In this document: positions 45,201-54,134 of the stretch, one piece after another
How positions within the stretch are numbered: the first letter of the stretch is position 1
How the letters are laid out: each line of letters starts with the position of its first letter
NCBI GenBank assembly: GCA_014360495.1
Contig: JACIXR010000003.1
Coordinates: 186,001 to 250,000 of the forward strand
Length of the DNA: 64,000 bases
Origin: a bacterium
Lineage (GTDB): Bacteria; Armatimonadota; JACIXR01
Reading direction: 5' to 3'
Translations under genes and position numbers: made by a program
Notes under the pieces: generated by a model
What the model was told of the DNA's origin: nothing
Seen by the model: the letters and a program-made list of their open reading frames with translations, nothing else
The model's database searches: none

Positions 45201-46111
45201 GGAGCCATACCAAGTTTCCCGCTTATGGCGAAATATCCATCATGAGTGAGGGAGCCGACAGTCTCAGCTGGTGAGCCAAGCTTGGTGGAGAAATTCACAC
45301 TTGGTATGACATCGTGGATGTAGGCTGTTACCGCTGGCAGCTGGGCATCACCCATATCCATCATAGAGTGTCCAAACGCGAGCCATTCTCCGTTCTCGTC
45401 TATATAGGTGAGGGTTCCAATGCCCGTAATCTGCATATCTCCGCTCATTAATTGACAACCAAAAGCAGCACCGGGGACTAGTGGGACTTTGACATTCATC
45501 TTCCCACCACCGGGAGATTGCATAAAAATGAACCCCCTTTCCCGGAAGAAAGAGGATGCTTTCTCCAGAACTTTGGGATGAAAGCCAGAGGCAATCAAGG
45601 GGACGGCAATCGGCACCATCGTTATGGAATCCTCATCACCCAAGTTCTTCAACCCCATACCCCTCAATATGGAGCTCTTGATGGTTACTGGAGCACCGCC
45701 GATTGGCACAATCTTGTTTGCCGAGGCGATCATGTTCTCTATGGGAGTTATTCCCGCAAGGGGTTCAAGGGAATATCGCCAGGTTAGAGCAACGGCTCCA
45801 ATAAGCTTGCCATTTATGTAGACAGGGCTTCCGCTCATCCCCGCTATCACTTTGGCATTCCTTTGAGTTATCGGACCACCAGAGAGGCGAGCGAGGATGA
45901 TGTCCCCAGTTATGTTATCCTTCGGCAAAACACCGAGGATTTCCACATCGAATTTCTCTATCTTCGTCCCCTTGAACACGGTCAAGCCATATCCCTTCAT
46001 CCCCGGCTTTATATCCTTCACCCGCATCATGGTCTGGGGATTGAAGGTAATGGCAAAGCAGGTCAGGGATAAAAAAATCAAAGCGAAAATTCTGAAAGTC
46101 GTCCTTCTCAA
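42212..46111 (-). CDS. large exported protein: SpoIVB-S55 peptidase domain, propeller and Ig-like domains
   Basis: 1299 residues from TTG 46109-46111 with GGAGG upstream. Signal peptide ~1-21. Residues ~28-260 match the S55 peptidase domain of SpoIVB: DIKPGMKGYGLTVFKGT, GMSGSPVYINGKLIGAVA with the catalytic Ser in GMSGSP, and AGITPIENM. A beta-sandwich part follows (~260-560), then a proline-rich linker (~600-650) and a propeller-like region (~680-960). Ig/Fn3-like domains carry LTISSPNWGDILSGTVDIKW and WSASDPNND, and the tail is low-complexity. SpoIVB activates pro-sigma K in sporulating Firmicutes; in non-spore-formers such proteins are uncharacterised. It probably processes or scaffolds envelope proteins. 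Confidence 0.85.
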   Translation of the reverse strand: MRRTTFRIFALIFLSLTCFAITFNPQTMMRVKDIKPGMKGYGLTVFKGTKIEKFDVEILGVLPKDNITGDIILARLSGGPITQRNAKVIAGMSGSPVYINGKLIGAVALTWRYSLEPLAGITPIENMIASANKIVPIGGAPVTIKSSILRGMGLKNLGDEDSITMVPIAVPLIASGFHPKVLEKASSFFRERGFIFMQSPGGGKMNVKVPLVPGAAFGCQLMSGDMQITGIGTLTYIDENGEWLAFGHSMMDMGDAQLPAVTAYIHDVIPSVNFSTKLGSPAETVGSLTHDGYFAISGKLGMAPKMVPVSITVVNGDKNQKFNVEVAKHPSLTNSLIGTAISNAVFLSCPDPVDVMTKVSFDLQLEGGKHLSKKDVFYSPIGAGIEPSFFVEDILSLLSDNIYQAVYPERVNVQITVEKGRKVARIEKLAVDKNIVKPGETLSLTVYLKKYGSDEQITMPISLTIPYQAPEGRASIYVGGGNYISPQVMGFKSPTNLSDLLEFIEDIPQSNQIVVSLVMPRSRIQLEDKLLSPLPSGIEEMITTSKETALRRVPYVSLSTFDTEWFVLGVKRISIIISKTGKVPAFAPSPEAPQPEAQPAGEVPSEEEGAFFFAKASTFLSSLLKTATPQQQAQPPQAPAQPPSEAPQMPPSPPTPPSKPSKRIWIQSKYEDFSQGDTDNTVLTRGGEIILAPKWKKIATLPGSLLLSVLDEGDYYLASTLGTGAIYKISQDGKVEQVIKAKEIGLKLLNWQGKTLAISFPGGNIYTVDISNRSLSPFANLPVDYIWDFLPKGDRLLIATGGEKGFLYSLSPDGRADILYIAPDQHIVKIGEKEDALILGTSPQGLVIFYKENGSSFYSSNSQTVSAIAYINGDVYIGCAPGGRVLRINSKGISEIVDTKERAIYSLTGGSNYILAGTGSRGRIYLIDPSQQDRWGFAFQADSSDITGFLKTNKGIIALGSNPPTIFLSTSTYSEEGTFISSVFDGAITCQWGRVVVDANVPNACKLEIETRSGNSPLPDEGWSLWTPLGPQGEILSPPARYLQYRAKLSTTDPSQSPSLRRVTVYLLPQNLPPSLTISSPNWGDILSGTVDIKWSASDPNNDSLITTIYISENGKDWQKIGKVAEKKQHQLNTKDKKDGRYLLKLVVSDAGSNPPPIALSTEKTVGVTIDNTPPRITIFKDSTKIEGGKIYLEGIVEDSLSSITEVVYSVGDNIFYSATPTKGIFSTTSEPFTISATIPEGNPSQVRIKIKAKDFARNETTSELMITISKEGKIEKIEEVKPEKKEAQPPQAHNANKT

Positions 46112-46236
46112 ATTCGCTTCCTCCTTTTCGTCAATCTTTTTAAATAATTTTAAAGGAAATCATCCTCTTTTGCAAAGGAGATTATGATCGCTTTTTGTAT
46201 AACGAAATTAACATAACATAAAATGAATCGCAGGAT

Positions 46237-46242
46237 TATAAT
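46237..46242 (+). promoter_or_regulatory. -10 box of the 46249 gene
   Basis: TATAAT six bases before the ATG, with no Shine-Dalgarno sequence between. The -35 box is weak. A leaderless transcript is likely. Confidence 0.55.
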
Positions 46243-46248
46243 AAAAAT

Positions 46249-47742
46249 ATGTCTACTGAAAGATTAACCTTAGCTCGATTTTGTGCTTTTACGACAATCC
46301 TCTTGATTCTCCCCCATCTTAGCGAGGCGAAGACCGCACTCCAATTCCTCCAGGAAGCTCCCAAGCCGAAATTTCGCCAGGGACATACCCTGCCCCCTCT
46401 CACGAGATGGGGTTGGGAAATGCCTTTTGAGGTGAGAGTTGAGCTCGCGGAGAACTGGGGCTATGCTCTTGAGTTCGGTTCTGCAAGTCCTGAGGCAGTT
46501 CGCCAATTGGATGACCCCAACAGCATCCAATCTCGCATCCTCACTCTATCCGCTTCCAATCCCAAAAGGTATCCTCTCTTCATCATCCTCCATCGTCCAT
46601 TTTACGACAAGGATTTCATTGAAAGCCTCCCCAAAGAGACCTGGTGCGTGGGCGAAAACGGGGAGAAAATCTGGAGTCCTGAAGCTCCAGATGAGGTATT
46701 TGAGAGGGCAGGCAAGCTTGCGGTTGAACCTTTGAAAAAGATTTTGGAGAAGAAGGCCTATATAGCGGTAATCTTAAATGGCGGGGAATATGCACTTACC
46801 GTTTACGGTTTCGGAGGGAAAATCTGGGAATCGGATGGGCGTGTGCTCAAAGCGAAGGATGGGAAAAGTTGGTTTGATTATATCTCCCAAAGAAAGGCGC
46901 ATCAGGAGTCAATCTTCGCCGATATTATTCGCGAGGGCGTTCCCAAAGCTCTTTACATCTATTACAGCAACGGAGTTCTAAATAGAAACAGCTATCCCGA
47001 ATGGTGGCACTGGTGTTTTGACTACAAATACATGCGCAAGGTTTCCGACCTGCCCAGTAGTTCCCTCTATTATAGAGATTTCAACAGCGGTTGGAGCGGG
47101 GATAACGACCTCCTCACCCAATTCCTCAACGCAGTTGCTCAGCAGATAAGTCTCGGCGACGCCCTCTCCTATAATTGGGTAAACGGAGGATGGGAGAGGG
47201 CGCATTTAGGTGAATCCGCTTTCAGCGACATAGAGCATTATATGGGTTTCTTGAAGTGCTGTTATACGGCGGGGATGATTGGCGCTGTTGCTGGCTATTT
47301 CGCCTATCCCAAGGGAGGCTTTGGAGGAGATTTGGGAGACGAGCCACCGCATTGGTTGAAACAGGTGATGGCTTTATCCTATGTCCATGCTCTTTTCTCC
47401 TATCTTGAGGATTTCCTCCGCTCTGGCGATTTGCTGCCCGGACCAAATAAACATCGCTGGTCAAAGGATTTGCCCGCCTACGAATTTCCCACCAACGTTC
47501 CCGATTCCCGAGTTTTGGTGAGGAAGCATCGCCAGCGGGACGAGTGGCTTATAACCGCTTGGTCAACTGATGACAAGGATAAGGAAGTTAGCGTGGAGAT
47601 ACCAAAGCTGGGACGAGTCAACCTCTTGGCGAGAAAATGCGGAAGCGTTTATAGGGCGAAGTTGGTGAAGGACAAACCATTGCTTAGATTAATAGACCTA
47701 GATGGTATGTATCCCTCGGTTTACCCTACAAAGGAAAGGTGA
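46249..47742 (+). CDS. secreted protein, glycosidase-like, unrecognised family
   Basis: 497 residues with a signal peptide (LARFCAFTTILLILPHLSEA). The body alternates strands and helices as in a TIM barrel: YPLFIILHRPFYD, YIAVILNGGEYALTV, KALYIYYSNGVLN, and the C-terminal WLITAWSTDDKDKEVSVEIP resembles the beta-sandwich that ends many glycosidases. I cannot assign catalytic residues. It is followed after 4 bases by a 1125-residue secreted protein, so the two form an operon. Confidence 0.6.
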   Translation: MSTERLTLARFCAFTTILLILPHLSEAKTALQFLQEAPKPKFRQGHTLPPLTRWGWEMPFEVRVELAENWGYALEFGSASPEAVRQLDDPNSIQSRILTLSASNPKRYPLFIILHRPFYDKDFIESLPKETWCVGENGEKIWSPEAPDEVFERAGKLAVEPLKKILEKKAYIAVILNGGEYALTVYGFGGKIWESDGRVLKAKDGKSWFDYISQRKAHQESIFADIIREGVPKALYIYYSNGVLNRNSYPEWWHWCFDYKYMRKVSDLPSSSLYYRDFNSGWSGDNDLLTQFLNAVAQQISLGDALSYNWVNGGWERAHLGESAFSDIEHYMGFLKCCYTAGMIGAVAGYFAYPKGGFGGDLGDEPPHWLKQVMALSYVHALFSYLEDFLRSGDLLPGPNKHRWSKDLPAYEFPTNVPDSRVLVRKHRQRDEWLITAWSTDDKDKEVSVEIPKLGRVNLLARKCGSVYRAKLVKDKPLLRLIDLDGMYPSVYPTKER

Positions 47743-47746
47743 GAGT

Positions 47747-50700
47747 ATGAGAAGGTTCTTATTTTTGCTCGCTAGTTCTTTGAGCTTTTGTCTTGCCCAA
47801 CAGAAGCCGGCTGTCCTCTTCCTCCAGACGGGATTGGAGGATAGGGTCGTGGCGAGAAAACTTATGGAGGCAGGCTTTGAGTTTGACTTCCGCTGGGATT
47901 TTCCCGATGAAAGCTATATCAGGCAGTTCAATGTGGTGGTTTTACAAAGAGGAGGAGCATATTTGGGAGATAAGGAGAGGGAAATCCTCCTTCGCTTTGT
48001 CAAGGAAGGAGGAGGTCTCTTCATCAGCCTGTGGAAGGGGGAGCATTTGGAGGATTGGGAGGGGCAATTCCGCCTTCTTGACCAGATAAATGCTCGCCTT
48101 CGCCCCGAGACCGTGCACGATAGGGAAAGGGAGAAAGATGGCGGAACACCTTGGGGAATAATCTTCGCCTCTACGAGCAATATCTCCCCTTCTCCAGTCA
48201 GCGATGGCGTTCATCTCATTTGGTATCCCGTCAGCGAGGGAGCAGGAGGTGCCTCCTCGACTCTTACTTTTGATGTAGGAAATGAATGGCAAATTGTGGT
48301 AAGAGGAGAGACTTCCGCGAAAAGCATTTTATGGGAGAGCAATGCGAGAGGGCTTCCCGAGGAAAGAATACCAGAGGAAGGGCTATCCGCTCCACCAATC
48401 TTCGCTATCCGCTTTTTCGGAGAGGGAAGGATAGCCCTATGTTCAATAAATTCATCTTATCATTTTTGGGGTGGATATGCAACAGCTTTAAGGGGAATAG
48501 TTATGGAGACCGGGTTAAATAATCAACCAAGCAATTTCCTTCGCCTCCTTCTCAATACCCTCAATTGGCTCGCTGAGCCAACTTTGAAGAGCGGAAAATT
48601 CGGTGGAGCGAAGACTCCTGCTCAACTGCTTCAAGAGCCCAAGCTTCCTCCAATCCCTCCCTGGGATTGGAGCAATACCCGGTTCCCTCCGCCTCCGAAA
48701 GTCTATAAGGGAATAGTAGGAGTGCAAACGGAGCTATCGGGAGGAAAGGGAAAGGTAGAGGATTATGCTAAGGTTGCCCGCTCTTTGGGGCTTGATTTCA
48801 TCGTGTTTTTGGAGGATTTCGCGAATCTCCCAAGGGAGGGCTGGGAGAAGCTCGTTAAGGAGTGCGAAGCTGTATCAGGCAAGGATTTCTTAGCCGTGCC
48901 GGGATTTCGCTTCGAGGACGGCTATGGAAATCATTATTTCTCCTGCGGTTATCGCACTCGCTATCCCGATGACTACCTCCTTGACGATAAGAGACGTTTC
49001 GCAACAACCCATCCAGATATAAAGCAACCGGGTCAAGCAGGACTCGTCATACTGGATTGGATGCACAACCTTAACCGAATGAATCTCACGATTGGCTCTT
49101 GGCTGCACTCTCAAAATCCCTGTCCCTATTACGAATTCAGGGCTTATGATTCAGTGGCTATATTCAGTTCGGATTTTAGAGGAGAAAAGGCTAAGCTCCT
49201 GGATGAACTCGTTGAGGGCTACAAGCATCTTCAGAACAGGGGAGAATCGCTCTGGCCTTTCGCCATCAGCCTGATAAATGAGCCAAAACAATTGGGAAAA
49301 GCGTTGAGGGAAGGGTATGTGAATTTCTTTGAGGCTTCAGATTTAAACGATTTGAGGGAGCAATTCTCCACCTGGCATCCTTCTATGCCTCCTTATTGCC
49401 ATCTTCGTTATGTCTCAAACGGTCCGCTCATATTGGAATGGAGATTCATAGGTCCGAGGGACTATGAAAATTATGATTGGTTTGATTGGACGCATTGGCG
49501 TTGGAGATTGAGGCTCGTCGCGGAATCGGATGTCGGCTTACAGGAGATTATGGTTTACGATGGAGAGGAGTTGATAAGACATTTCTATCCCAAAGGACAA
49601 AAACGCTTCCTTTGGGAGGAGGATTTCAATCACGGGCAACAACACAATCTTTTCGTAATCGTTAAAGATGTAAAGGGAAGGCAAGCCATATCAATGGAGC
49701 TCTTCGACCGTCCCCAACCACTTCTCGAGGAGTTTATGTGCGGTGATAGGATGAACCAACTCTCTTACAGCATGCAGAAGAGGGAGGATGGAACGGGAGC
49801 GCAGAGTGGATTCGTCTGGGGAATGACACCCAACAAGGGACCTTGGAATGGAGCGGGTCAAATCGCTCCCTCTTCAACTTATAAACCTGATAATCGCCTT
49901 GGCGGGATGATTCCCGGTTTTGATGGAGCGCCCGGTGGCGACCCAACCCTTTGGATAAATCCCTCCATAAAATGCGACAAAGGAATGGAAGATTTAAGTC
50001 AGGGAAGGATTTGGACTGATAGGCTCCTGCACAGCGCCGATTTAATGATGGGCTATGGTATAAGCGACGGTCTTTATCCACCAGGTGTTCCCGCCCTTAA
50101 TGTCTGGAACACATTGGCGCCCGCAACCCCTTCAAAACTCATTTCCGCGCAAATCACTCGCACTTACTTCAACATAAGACCCGGTCTTCTCTCCCCCATC
50201 CTTGTAGATTTGGAAATAAATTTCAAAGAAAAGCTGAAAGTTGAGAGGCTTGTTTTAGGACAATTTCAAAAAGCCGGCGCGAAAAGATGGTTCATTCGCA
50301 CCTCAGAGGGGCAGTTGCTATCAAGCGAGCAAAATCCCGACGAATTAAAGGATTGGCGGAAGATAACTTTGGATATGCAGGGATACATTGCGTTTTGCGG
50401 TTCTCCGCTGGGCTCTGTTGCGGTCTTCAATTTAGGTTCTGAGCCACTGAATGTTTACGCCCAAAAGGACAGCGGAAGCTGGGAAATCCGCTTTCCCGTT
50501 GAGGGGAAGGTCTTCAATAAGGGAGATAAGTTGAGAGCAAGGCTTTTAGTCGTGGGAACTCCTTTCACAGTGGAGCCAGATGAGAGGTGGATTGAGAAAG
50601 TGAGAAAGGATATGGGATTGACGGGAATACCGGGATATCGTCTGGAGATAGAGGGAGGAGAGATAAGATGGCAGGGATATATTTTGGAAGTTGATGGAAA

Positions 50701-51124
50701 AGGTCAAGGATTCTCTGGGAGAATAGGGAAAGCGGATTTGCCCTTAGCTCTTCCCATAGTCGTCAGGGGATTAAATGAACGTTGGAGCGTTTTCCTCTTG
50801 GAAAGGGAAAGGAAAGCAAGACCAGTGGGTCAGCTAAGAGATAGCGCCTATGTAACGATAGACCTGCGAGAAGGCGATAAGGACATCTTCGTTGGGCATC
50901 CCATCGTTTGCGACGATAAGGAAGTGTTCATAAATGTAGTTCAAACGGAAGACAACAAGTTCACAATATATATTCACAATCCTACTTCAAAGAAAAAGAA
51001 TGTGAAATTGAAGAGTTCTCTCTATTGGAGCTGGGGGAATTTGCCAGAGAGACAGATTTCCCTCAATCCCGGGGAGGTAAAGAGGATAGAGTGGAATGTG
51101 GAAGAAGAACTGAATCCCTTTTAA
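47747..51124 (+). CDS. large secreted protein with ThuA-like and PHP-like regions
   Basis: 1125 residues from ATG 47747, preceded by AAAGGTGAGAG. Signal peptide ~1-18. Residues ~20-290 resemble ThuA/GATase1-type domains (FNVVVLQRGGAYLGDKERE, VKEGGGLFISLWKG). Residues ~320-440 look like a PHP domain: a glycine-rich start, LGLDFIVFLEDF and VPGFRFEDGYGNHYFSCG. The rest (~600-1125) is beta-rich. It ends on TAA 51122-51124, which overlaps the convergent recO stop. Role in glycan handling is inferred from context only. Confidence 0.55.
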   Translation: MRRFLFLLASSLSFCLAQQKPAVLFLQTGLEDRVVARKLMEAGFEFDFRWDFPDESYIRQFNVVVLQRGGAYLGDKEREILLRFVKEGGGLFISLWKGEHLEDWEGQFRLLDQINARLRPETVHDREREKDGGTPWGIIFASTSNISPSPVSDGVHLIWYPVSEGAGGASSTLTFDVGNEWQIVVRGETSAKSILWESNARGLPEERIPEEGLSAPPIFAIRFFGEGRIALCSINSSYHFWGGYATALRGIVMETGLNNQPSNFLRLLLNTLNWLAEPTLKSGKFGGAKTPAQLLQEPKLPPIPPWDWSNTRFPPPPKVYKGIVGVQTELSGGKGKVEDYAKVARSLGLDFIVFLEDFANLPREGWEKLVKECEAVSGKDFLAVPGFRFEDGYGNHYFSCGYRTRYPDDYLLDDKRRFATTHPDIKQPGQAGLVILDWMHNLNRMNLTIGSWLHSQNPCPYYEFRAYDSVAIFSSDFRGEKAKLLDELVEGYKHLQNRGESLWPFAISLINEPKQLGKALREGYVNFFEASDLNDLREQFSTWHPSMPPYCHLRYVSNGPLILEWRFIGPRDYENYDWFDWTHWRWRLRLVAESDVGLQEIMVYDGEELIRHFYPKGQKRFLWEEDFNHGQQHNLFVIVKDVKGRQAISMELFDRPQPLLEEFMCGDRMNQLSYSMQKREDGTGAQSGFVWGMTPNKGPWNGAGQIAPSSTYKPDNRLGGMIPGFDGAPGGDPTLWINPSIKCDKGMEDLSQGRIWTDRLLHSADLMMGYGISDGLYPPGVPALNVWNTLAPATPSKLISAQITRTYFNIRPGLLSPILVDLEINFKEKLKVERLVLGQFQKAGAKRWFIRTSEGQLLSSEQNPDELKDWRKITLDMQGYIAFCGSPLGSVAVFNLGSEPLNVYAQKDSGSWEIRFPVEGKVFNKGDKLRARLLVVGTPFTVEPDERWIEKVRKDMGLTGIPGYRLEIEGGEIRWQGYILEVDGKGQGFSGRIGKADLPLALPIVVRGLNERWSVFLLERERKARPVGQLRDSAYVTIDLREGDKDIFVGHPIVCDDKEVFINVVQTEDNKFTIYIHNPTSKKKNVKLKSSLYWSWGNLPERQISLNPGEVKRIEWNVEEELNPF

Positions 51125-51867
51125 CTTTCGCTTATCTCCCTTAAAAAGCTCTCCGTTTTGCCTTTTTTGCCCGCTCTTAGGTCTATATAAGGGAGGATAA
51201 TGGAACGCAGTTCTTCCTTGATGTCCGAAGGGAGCTCTTCTCCCTTTAGGAGATGAACGGGTGTTTTTAGAAGATTCTTTAAATATTCCAATGGTTTTTG
51301 CCTTATAAACAGACAATCTGGCGCGGAAATTGTGCATTTAGAGCAAATCACTCCTCCATTTGAAGGAGAGAAGAAGATGTTGCCCTCAACTTTTCTACCA
51401 CAGATGATGCAATTCTCCAGCTCTGGCTTATAGCCGAGATGCGAAAGAAGCTTCAACTCCCAAGAGCGAGCAATTAGCTCCGGGTCCTTGGCTCTTTCCA
51501 TAACATAAAGATGAGCAAGCAAATTATCAAATACATCTTTATCCGCTTCCCCTTCCTCCGTCATCCTATCAATCAGTTCAACGATTGAGGAAGCGAAGGC
51601 GAATCTCTCCATATCCTCTATGATGGAGAGAAAGCTATGTTTGAGCCTGCCTTGAGTGATTATATAGAATGTTTTGCCTTTAACTAAGAGAAAATGGGAA
51701 TAGGCAAATAGCTGGGTGAGTGGGGCGAGGCTGTTTTTCGGTTTTCTCGCTCCCTTGGCTAACGCAGAGAGTTTTCCCCTTGCCTCCGTGTAAATAATTA
51801 CCAAGCGGTCTGCTTCTCCCTGGTTAAGGCTTCTCAGGACAATCGCATTGGTGGAAAGAAATCGCAT
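51121..51867 (-). CDS. recO: DNA repair protein RecO
   Basis: 248 residues. The N-terminal OB fold (IVLRSLNQGEADRLVIIYTE, GKLSALAKGARKPKN) and the C-terminal zinc site (CIICGRKV ... CSKCTI) fit RecO, which loads RecA in the RecFOR pathway. Last gene of the 56317-51121 unit, 4 bases after deoC. Confidence 0.94.
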   Translation of the reverse strand: MRFLSTNAIVLRSLNQGEADRLVIIYTEARGKLSALAKGARKPKNSLAPLTQLFAYSHFLLVKGKTFYIITQGRLKHSFLSIIEDMERFAFASSIVELIDRMTEEGEADKDVFDNLLAHLYVMERAKDPELIARSWELKLLSHLGYKPELENCIICGRKVEGNIFFSPSNGGVICSKCTISAPDCLFIRQKPLEYLKNLLKTPVHLLKGEELPSDIKEELRSIILPYIDLRAGKKGKTESFLREISES

Positions 51868-51871
51868 TTAT

Positions 51872-52579
51872 CTAAGTGCCGACCATTTTCCTATATTCTT
51901 CCATTATCTGCACCGCCGAGCTCGTGCCTATCCTATCCGCTCCTGCTCCCAAGAAGGCAATCACATCGTTCAAGCTCTTTATTCCTCCCGCAGCTTTAAT
52001 CCTCAAAGTTCCTCCCACAACGCTTCTTATTATCCTCACATCATCAAGGGAGCTGCCCCGAGGTCCAAAGCCGGTGGAGGTCTTTATGAAATCGGCTCCG
52101 CTTTCCAAGAGAAGAATAGCCGCTTGTTTTATTTCCTCTTTTGATAAGTACCCACATTCCACGATTATCTTCGTTATGATATCCCCTCTCCTAATCGTCC
52201 GTGAGTGCATTTTGCTTGTTTCCACAACCGCAATTATCTCCTCAATAAAATCCCTCTCCTTGCCCGATTTGAACAGACCGATATTGGAAACTATATCAAG
52301 CTCATCCGCTCCCAAGGCTATAGCGTTTTTAGCTTCTGCTATCTTCACGCTCTTCGTGCTCGTGCCAAGGGGAAAGCCCACCACTGTGCAGAGTTTAACA
52401 TCCGACCCTCGGAGTTTTTCCTTCGCAATGGGAAGCCAACAAGGATTGACGCAGAGCGCAGCGAAATGCCATTTCTTTGCCTCTTCACAAGCCTTAATCA
52501 CCATCTCCTCGCCCGCATCGGGGCGAAGGATTGCGTAATCTATCATCTTCCCGAGTTCCTCAATAGGTGGATAAGCCAT
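51872..52579 (-). CDS. deoC: deoxyribose-phosphate aldolase
   Basis: 235 residues from ATG 52577-52579 (MAYPPIEELGK); the longer frame has no better start. AALCVNPCWLP, VVGFPLGTSTKSVKIAEA, ADELDIVSNIG, FIKTSTGFGPRG with the Schiff-base Lys, and IKAAGGIK are all present. It cleaves deoxyribose 5-phosphate to acetaldehyde and glyceraldehyde 3-phosphate. Lies between EIIA and recO. Confidence 0.95.
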   Translation of the reverse strand: MAYPPIEELGKMIDYAILRPDAGEEMVIKACEEAKKWHFAALCVNPCWLPIAKEKLRGSDVKLCTVVGFPLGTSTKSVKIAEAKNAIALGADELDIVSNIGLFKSGKERDFIEEIIAVVETSKMHSRTIRRGDIITKIIVECGYLSKEEIKQAAILLLESGADFIKTSTGFGPRGSSLDDVRIIRSVVGGTLRIKAAGGIKSLNDVIAFLGAGADRIGTSSAVQIMEEYRKMVGT

Positions 52580-52619
52580 AATCAAATTGAATTTTAAACT
52601 TTTCAATAAAAAGGTCAAA

Positions 52620-53084
52620 TTAATTGGTTATTGTCACTTTGATAATGGGCGTCTCAGCTGCCTGAACCAACTGTCCAAAGTGATTAAGAGGCAATATCTC
52701 ACAATTTTGCGTTATCACCACAATTGGAGAAACGAGCGGCAACCCAGCACGTTCAATTTTTTCCATATCAAATTCTATTATCTTCTCCCCCTTCTTTACC
52801 TTATCCCCTTCTTTAACAAAGCATTTAAATCCATCCCCCTTCAGCTTGACGGTGTCTATCCCTATATGGACGAGAATCTCCAATCCATCTTCATCTTTTA
52901 TTGTTAAAGCGTGCCCACCCTTTACCACTGCGGAAACAACCCCATCAATTGGGGCGTAGGCGATGTTGAATGAAGGCTCTATTGCAGTGCCATCTCCGAC
53001 GATTTTCTGGGCGAAGACGGTGTCGGGAACTTCCTCTAATGGCAGGACCTTTCCAGTGAGGGGAGAATATATTATCTTTTCCAT
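52620..53084 (-). CDS. PTS glucose-type EIIA domain protein
   Basis: 154 residues, the size of Crr. Both active histidines are visible: KGGHALTI and LVHIGIDTVKLKG. IYSPLTGKVLPLEEV, DGTAIEPS and AYAPIDGVV match the fold. No EIIB, EIIC, HPr or EI gene is near. It lies in an operon with an Ntn hydrolase and deoC. It may regulate rather than transport. Confidence 0.93.
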   Translation of the reverse strand: MEKIIYSPLTGKVLPLEEVPDTVFAQKIVGDGTAIEPSFNIAYAPIDGVVSAVVKGGHALTIKDEDGLEILVHIGIDTVKLKGDGFKCFVKEGDKVKKGEKIIEFDMEKIERAGLPLVSPIVVITQNCEILPLNHFGQLVQAAETPIIKVTITN

Positions 53085-53087
53085 CCC

Positions 53088-54134
53088 TCATTCTCCACGG
53101 GGATTTATCCAGAAGTCCCCCCTCAAAAGCTCCTCGGGAGTTTCGTCAGCGACTATTGAGAGGGGAAAGGGAATGGCTTGATCGGGAGGACCGGGAAAAC
53201 AAAAGGCTGTGGAGAGGGAAGGGAGCTGGGGATGAAGAAGGACAGTGAAGGCGCTCACAGTATGATGACCACAGATGGGGTAGCTGCCGCTTCTATCCTT
53301 TGCCGCTTCCCAGATATCCTCCAATCCAAGCTTCCCCTTCCCTCCCAAAAGCTCCTGCGCTCTTCTTAGGCGCTGCTGAGAAGAGGCATCCTCTTTTTTA
53401 TCGTTTAACAGCAAAAAAGAATTGCTTCTTATTAGCAATCCTTCCCTCGTCTCCGTCCATTTGAGTTCATTAGGAGTGTATTCAATTATCATTCCACCTT
53501 CTGCATCCAATAATAAAAGAATGAAGCCACGATTTTCTCCCTCAGTAGAGAGAAAACCTTTATTTAAATGGTCCCCAACTATCTTTAGCGCCTCTTCTCT
53601 ATTCCTCGCCCTTTCCGCTATCAGGCGGAGGATATGGCGGTCTAACAAACCATCGGAGGGAGGAATATCGCAATATCCACCAGTGTTGCACGCGCCAGCC
53701 AGACCAGCCTCATTGAGGAAATAGGCAACTCCCAAATCCAAAGGAGAAGCGCCAGCGATGTATTTAAAAAAGCCCTCTATCTTCTTTATATAAAAGCTCT
53801 GTCTCTGAATTGCGAAGTCCCTGTTTTTATGCAAAATGGGAAATCCATCCTTGCTTGATAGGGCTATGAAGGAAGTGCAATCTTCTTTAAAAGAGGGTAA
53901 ATTGTAGGCGAGGAGAACGGAGAAATCAATGCCCGAAGCCTTAGCAATAGCCTCGCCTTCCCCCAACCAGTGGGGAGCTACCTCTTCTACAATTTTTCTG
54001 AACCTTTCTGCTCTTCCCTCCCATTCCTCGGGAAGATGAAAGGAAGAAAGAATCTCCTCTATGCTTTGCTTAGATACTTCCCCAAATAAATATCCTACTT
54101 CTTCAGCTTTTCCCTTTAGAGCAATCATATCCAC
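53088..54134 (-). CDS. Ntn hydrolase, C45/acyl-CoA:6-APA acyltransferase-like
   Basis: 348 residues from GTG 54132-54134 (TAGTG overlap with the FAD gene stop) or ATG 54128. EDCTSFIALS places the nucleophile Cys before TS, as in C45 peptidases, followed by LHKNRDF. GGYCDIP and SFLLLND fit later strands. C45 enzymes mature by autocleavage at this Cys or act as linear-amide hydrolases; substrate unknown. Middle of a five-gene unit. Confidence 0.8.
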   Translation of the reverse strand: MDMIALKGKAEEVGYLFGEVSKQSIEEILSSFHLPEEWEGRAERFRKIVEEVAPHWLGEGEAIAKASGIDFSVLLAYNLPSFKEDCTSFIALSSKDGFPILHKNRDFAIQRQSFYIKKIEGFFKYIAGASPLDLGVAYFLNEAGLAGACNTGGYCDIPPSDGLLDRHILRLIAERARNREEALKIVGDHLNKGFLSTEGENRGFILLLLDAEGGMIIEYTPNELKWTETREGLLIRSNSFLLLNDKKEDASSQQRLRRAQELLGGKGKLGLEDIWEAAKDRSGSYPICGHHTVSAFTVLLHPQLPSLSTAFCFPGPPDQAIPFPLSIVADETPEELLRGDFWINPRGE

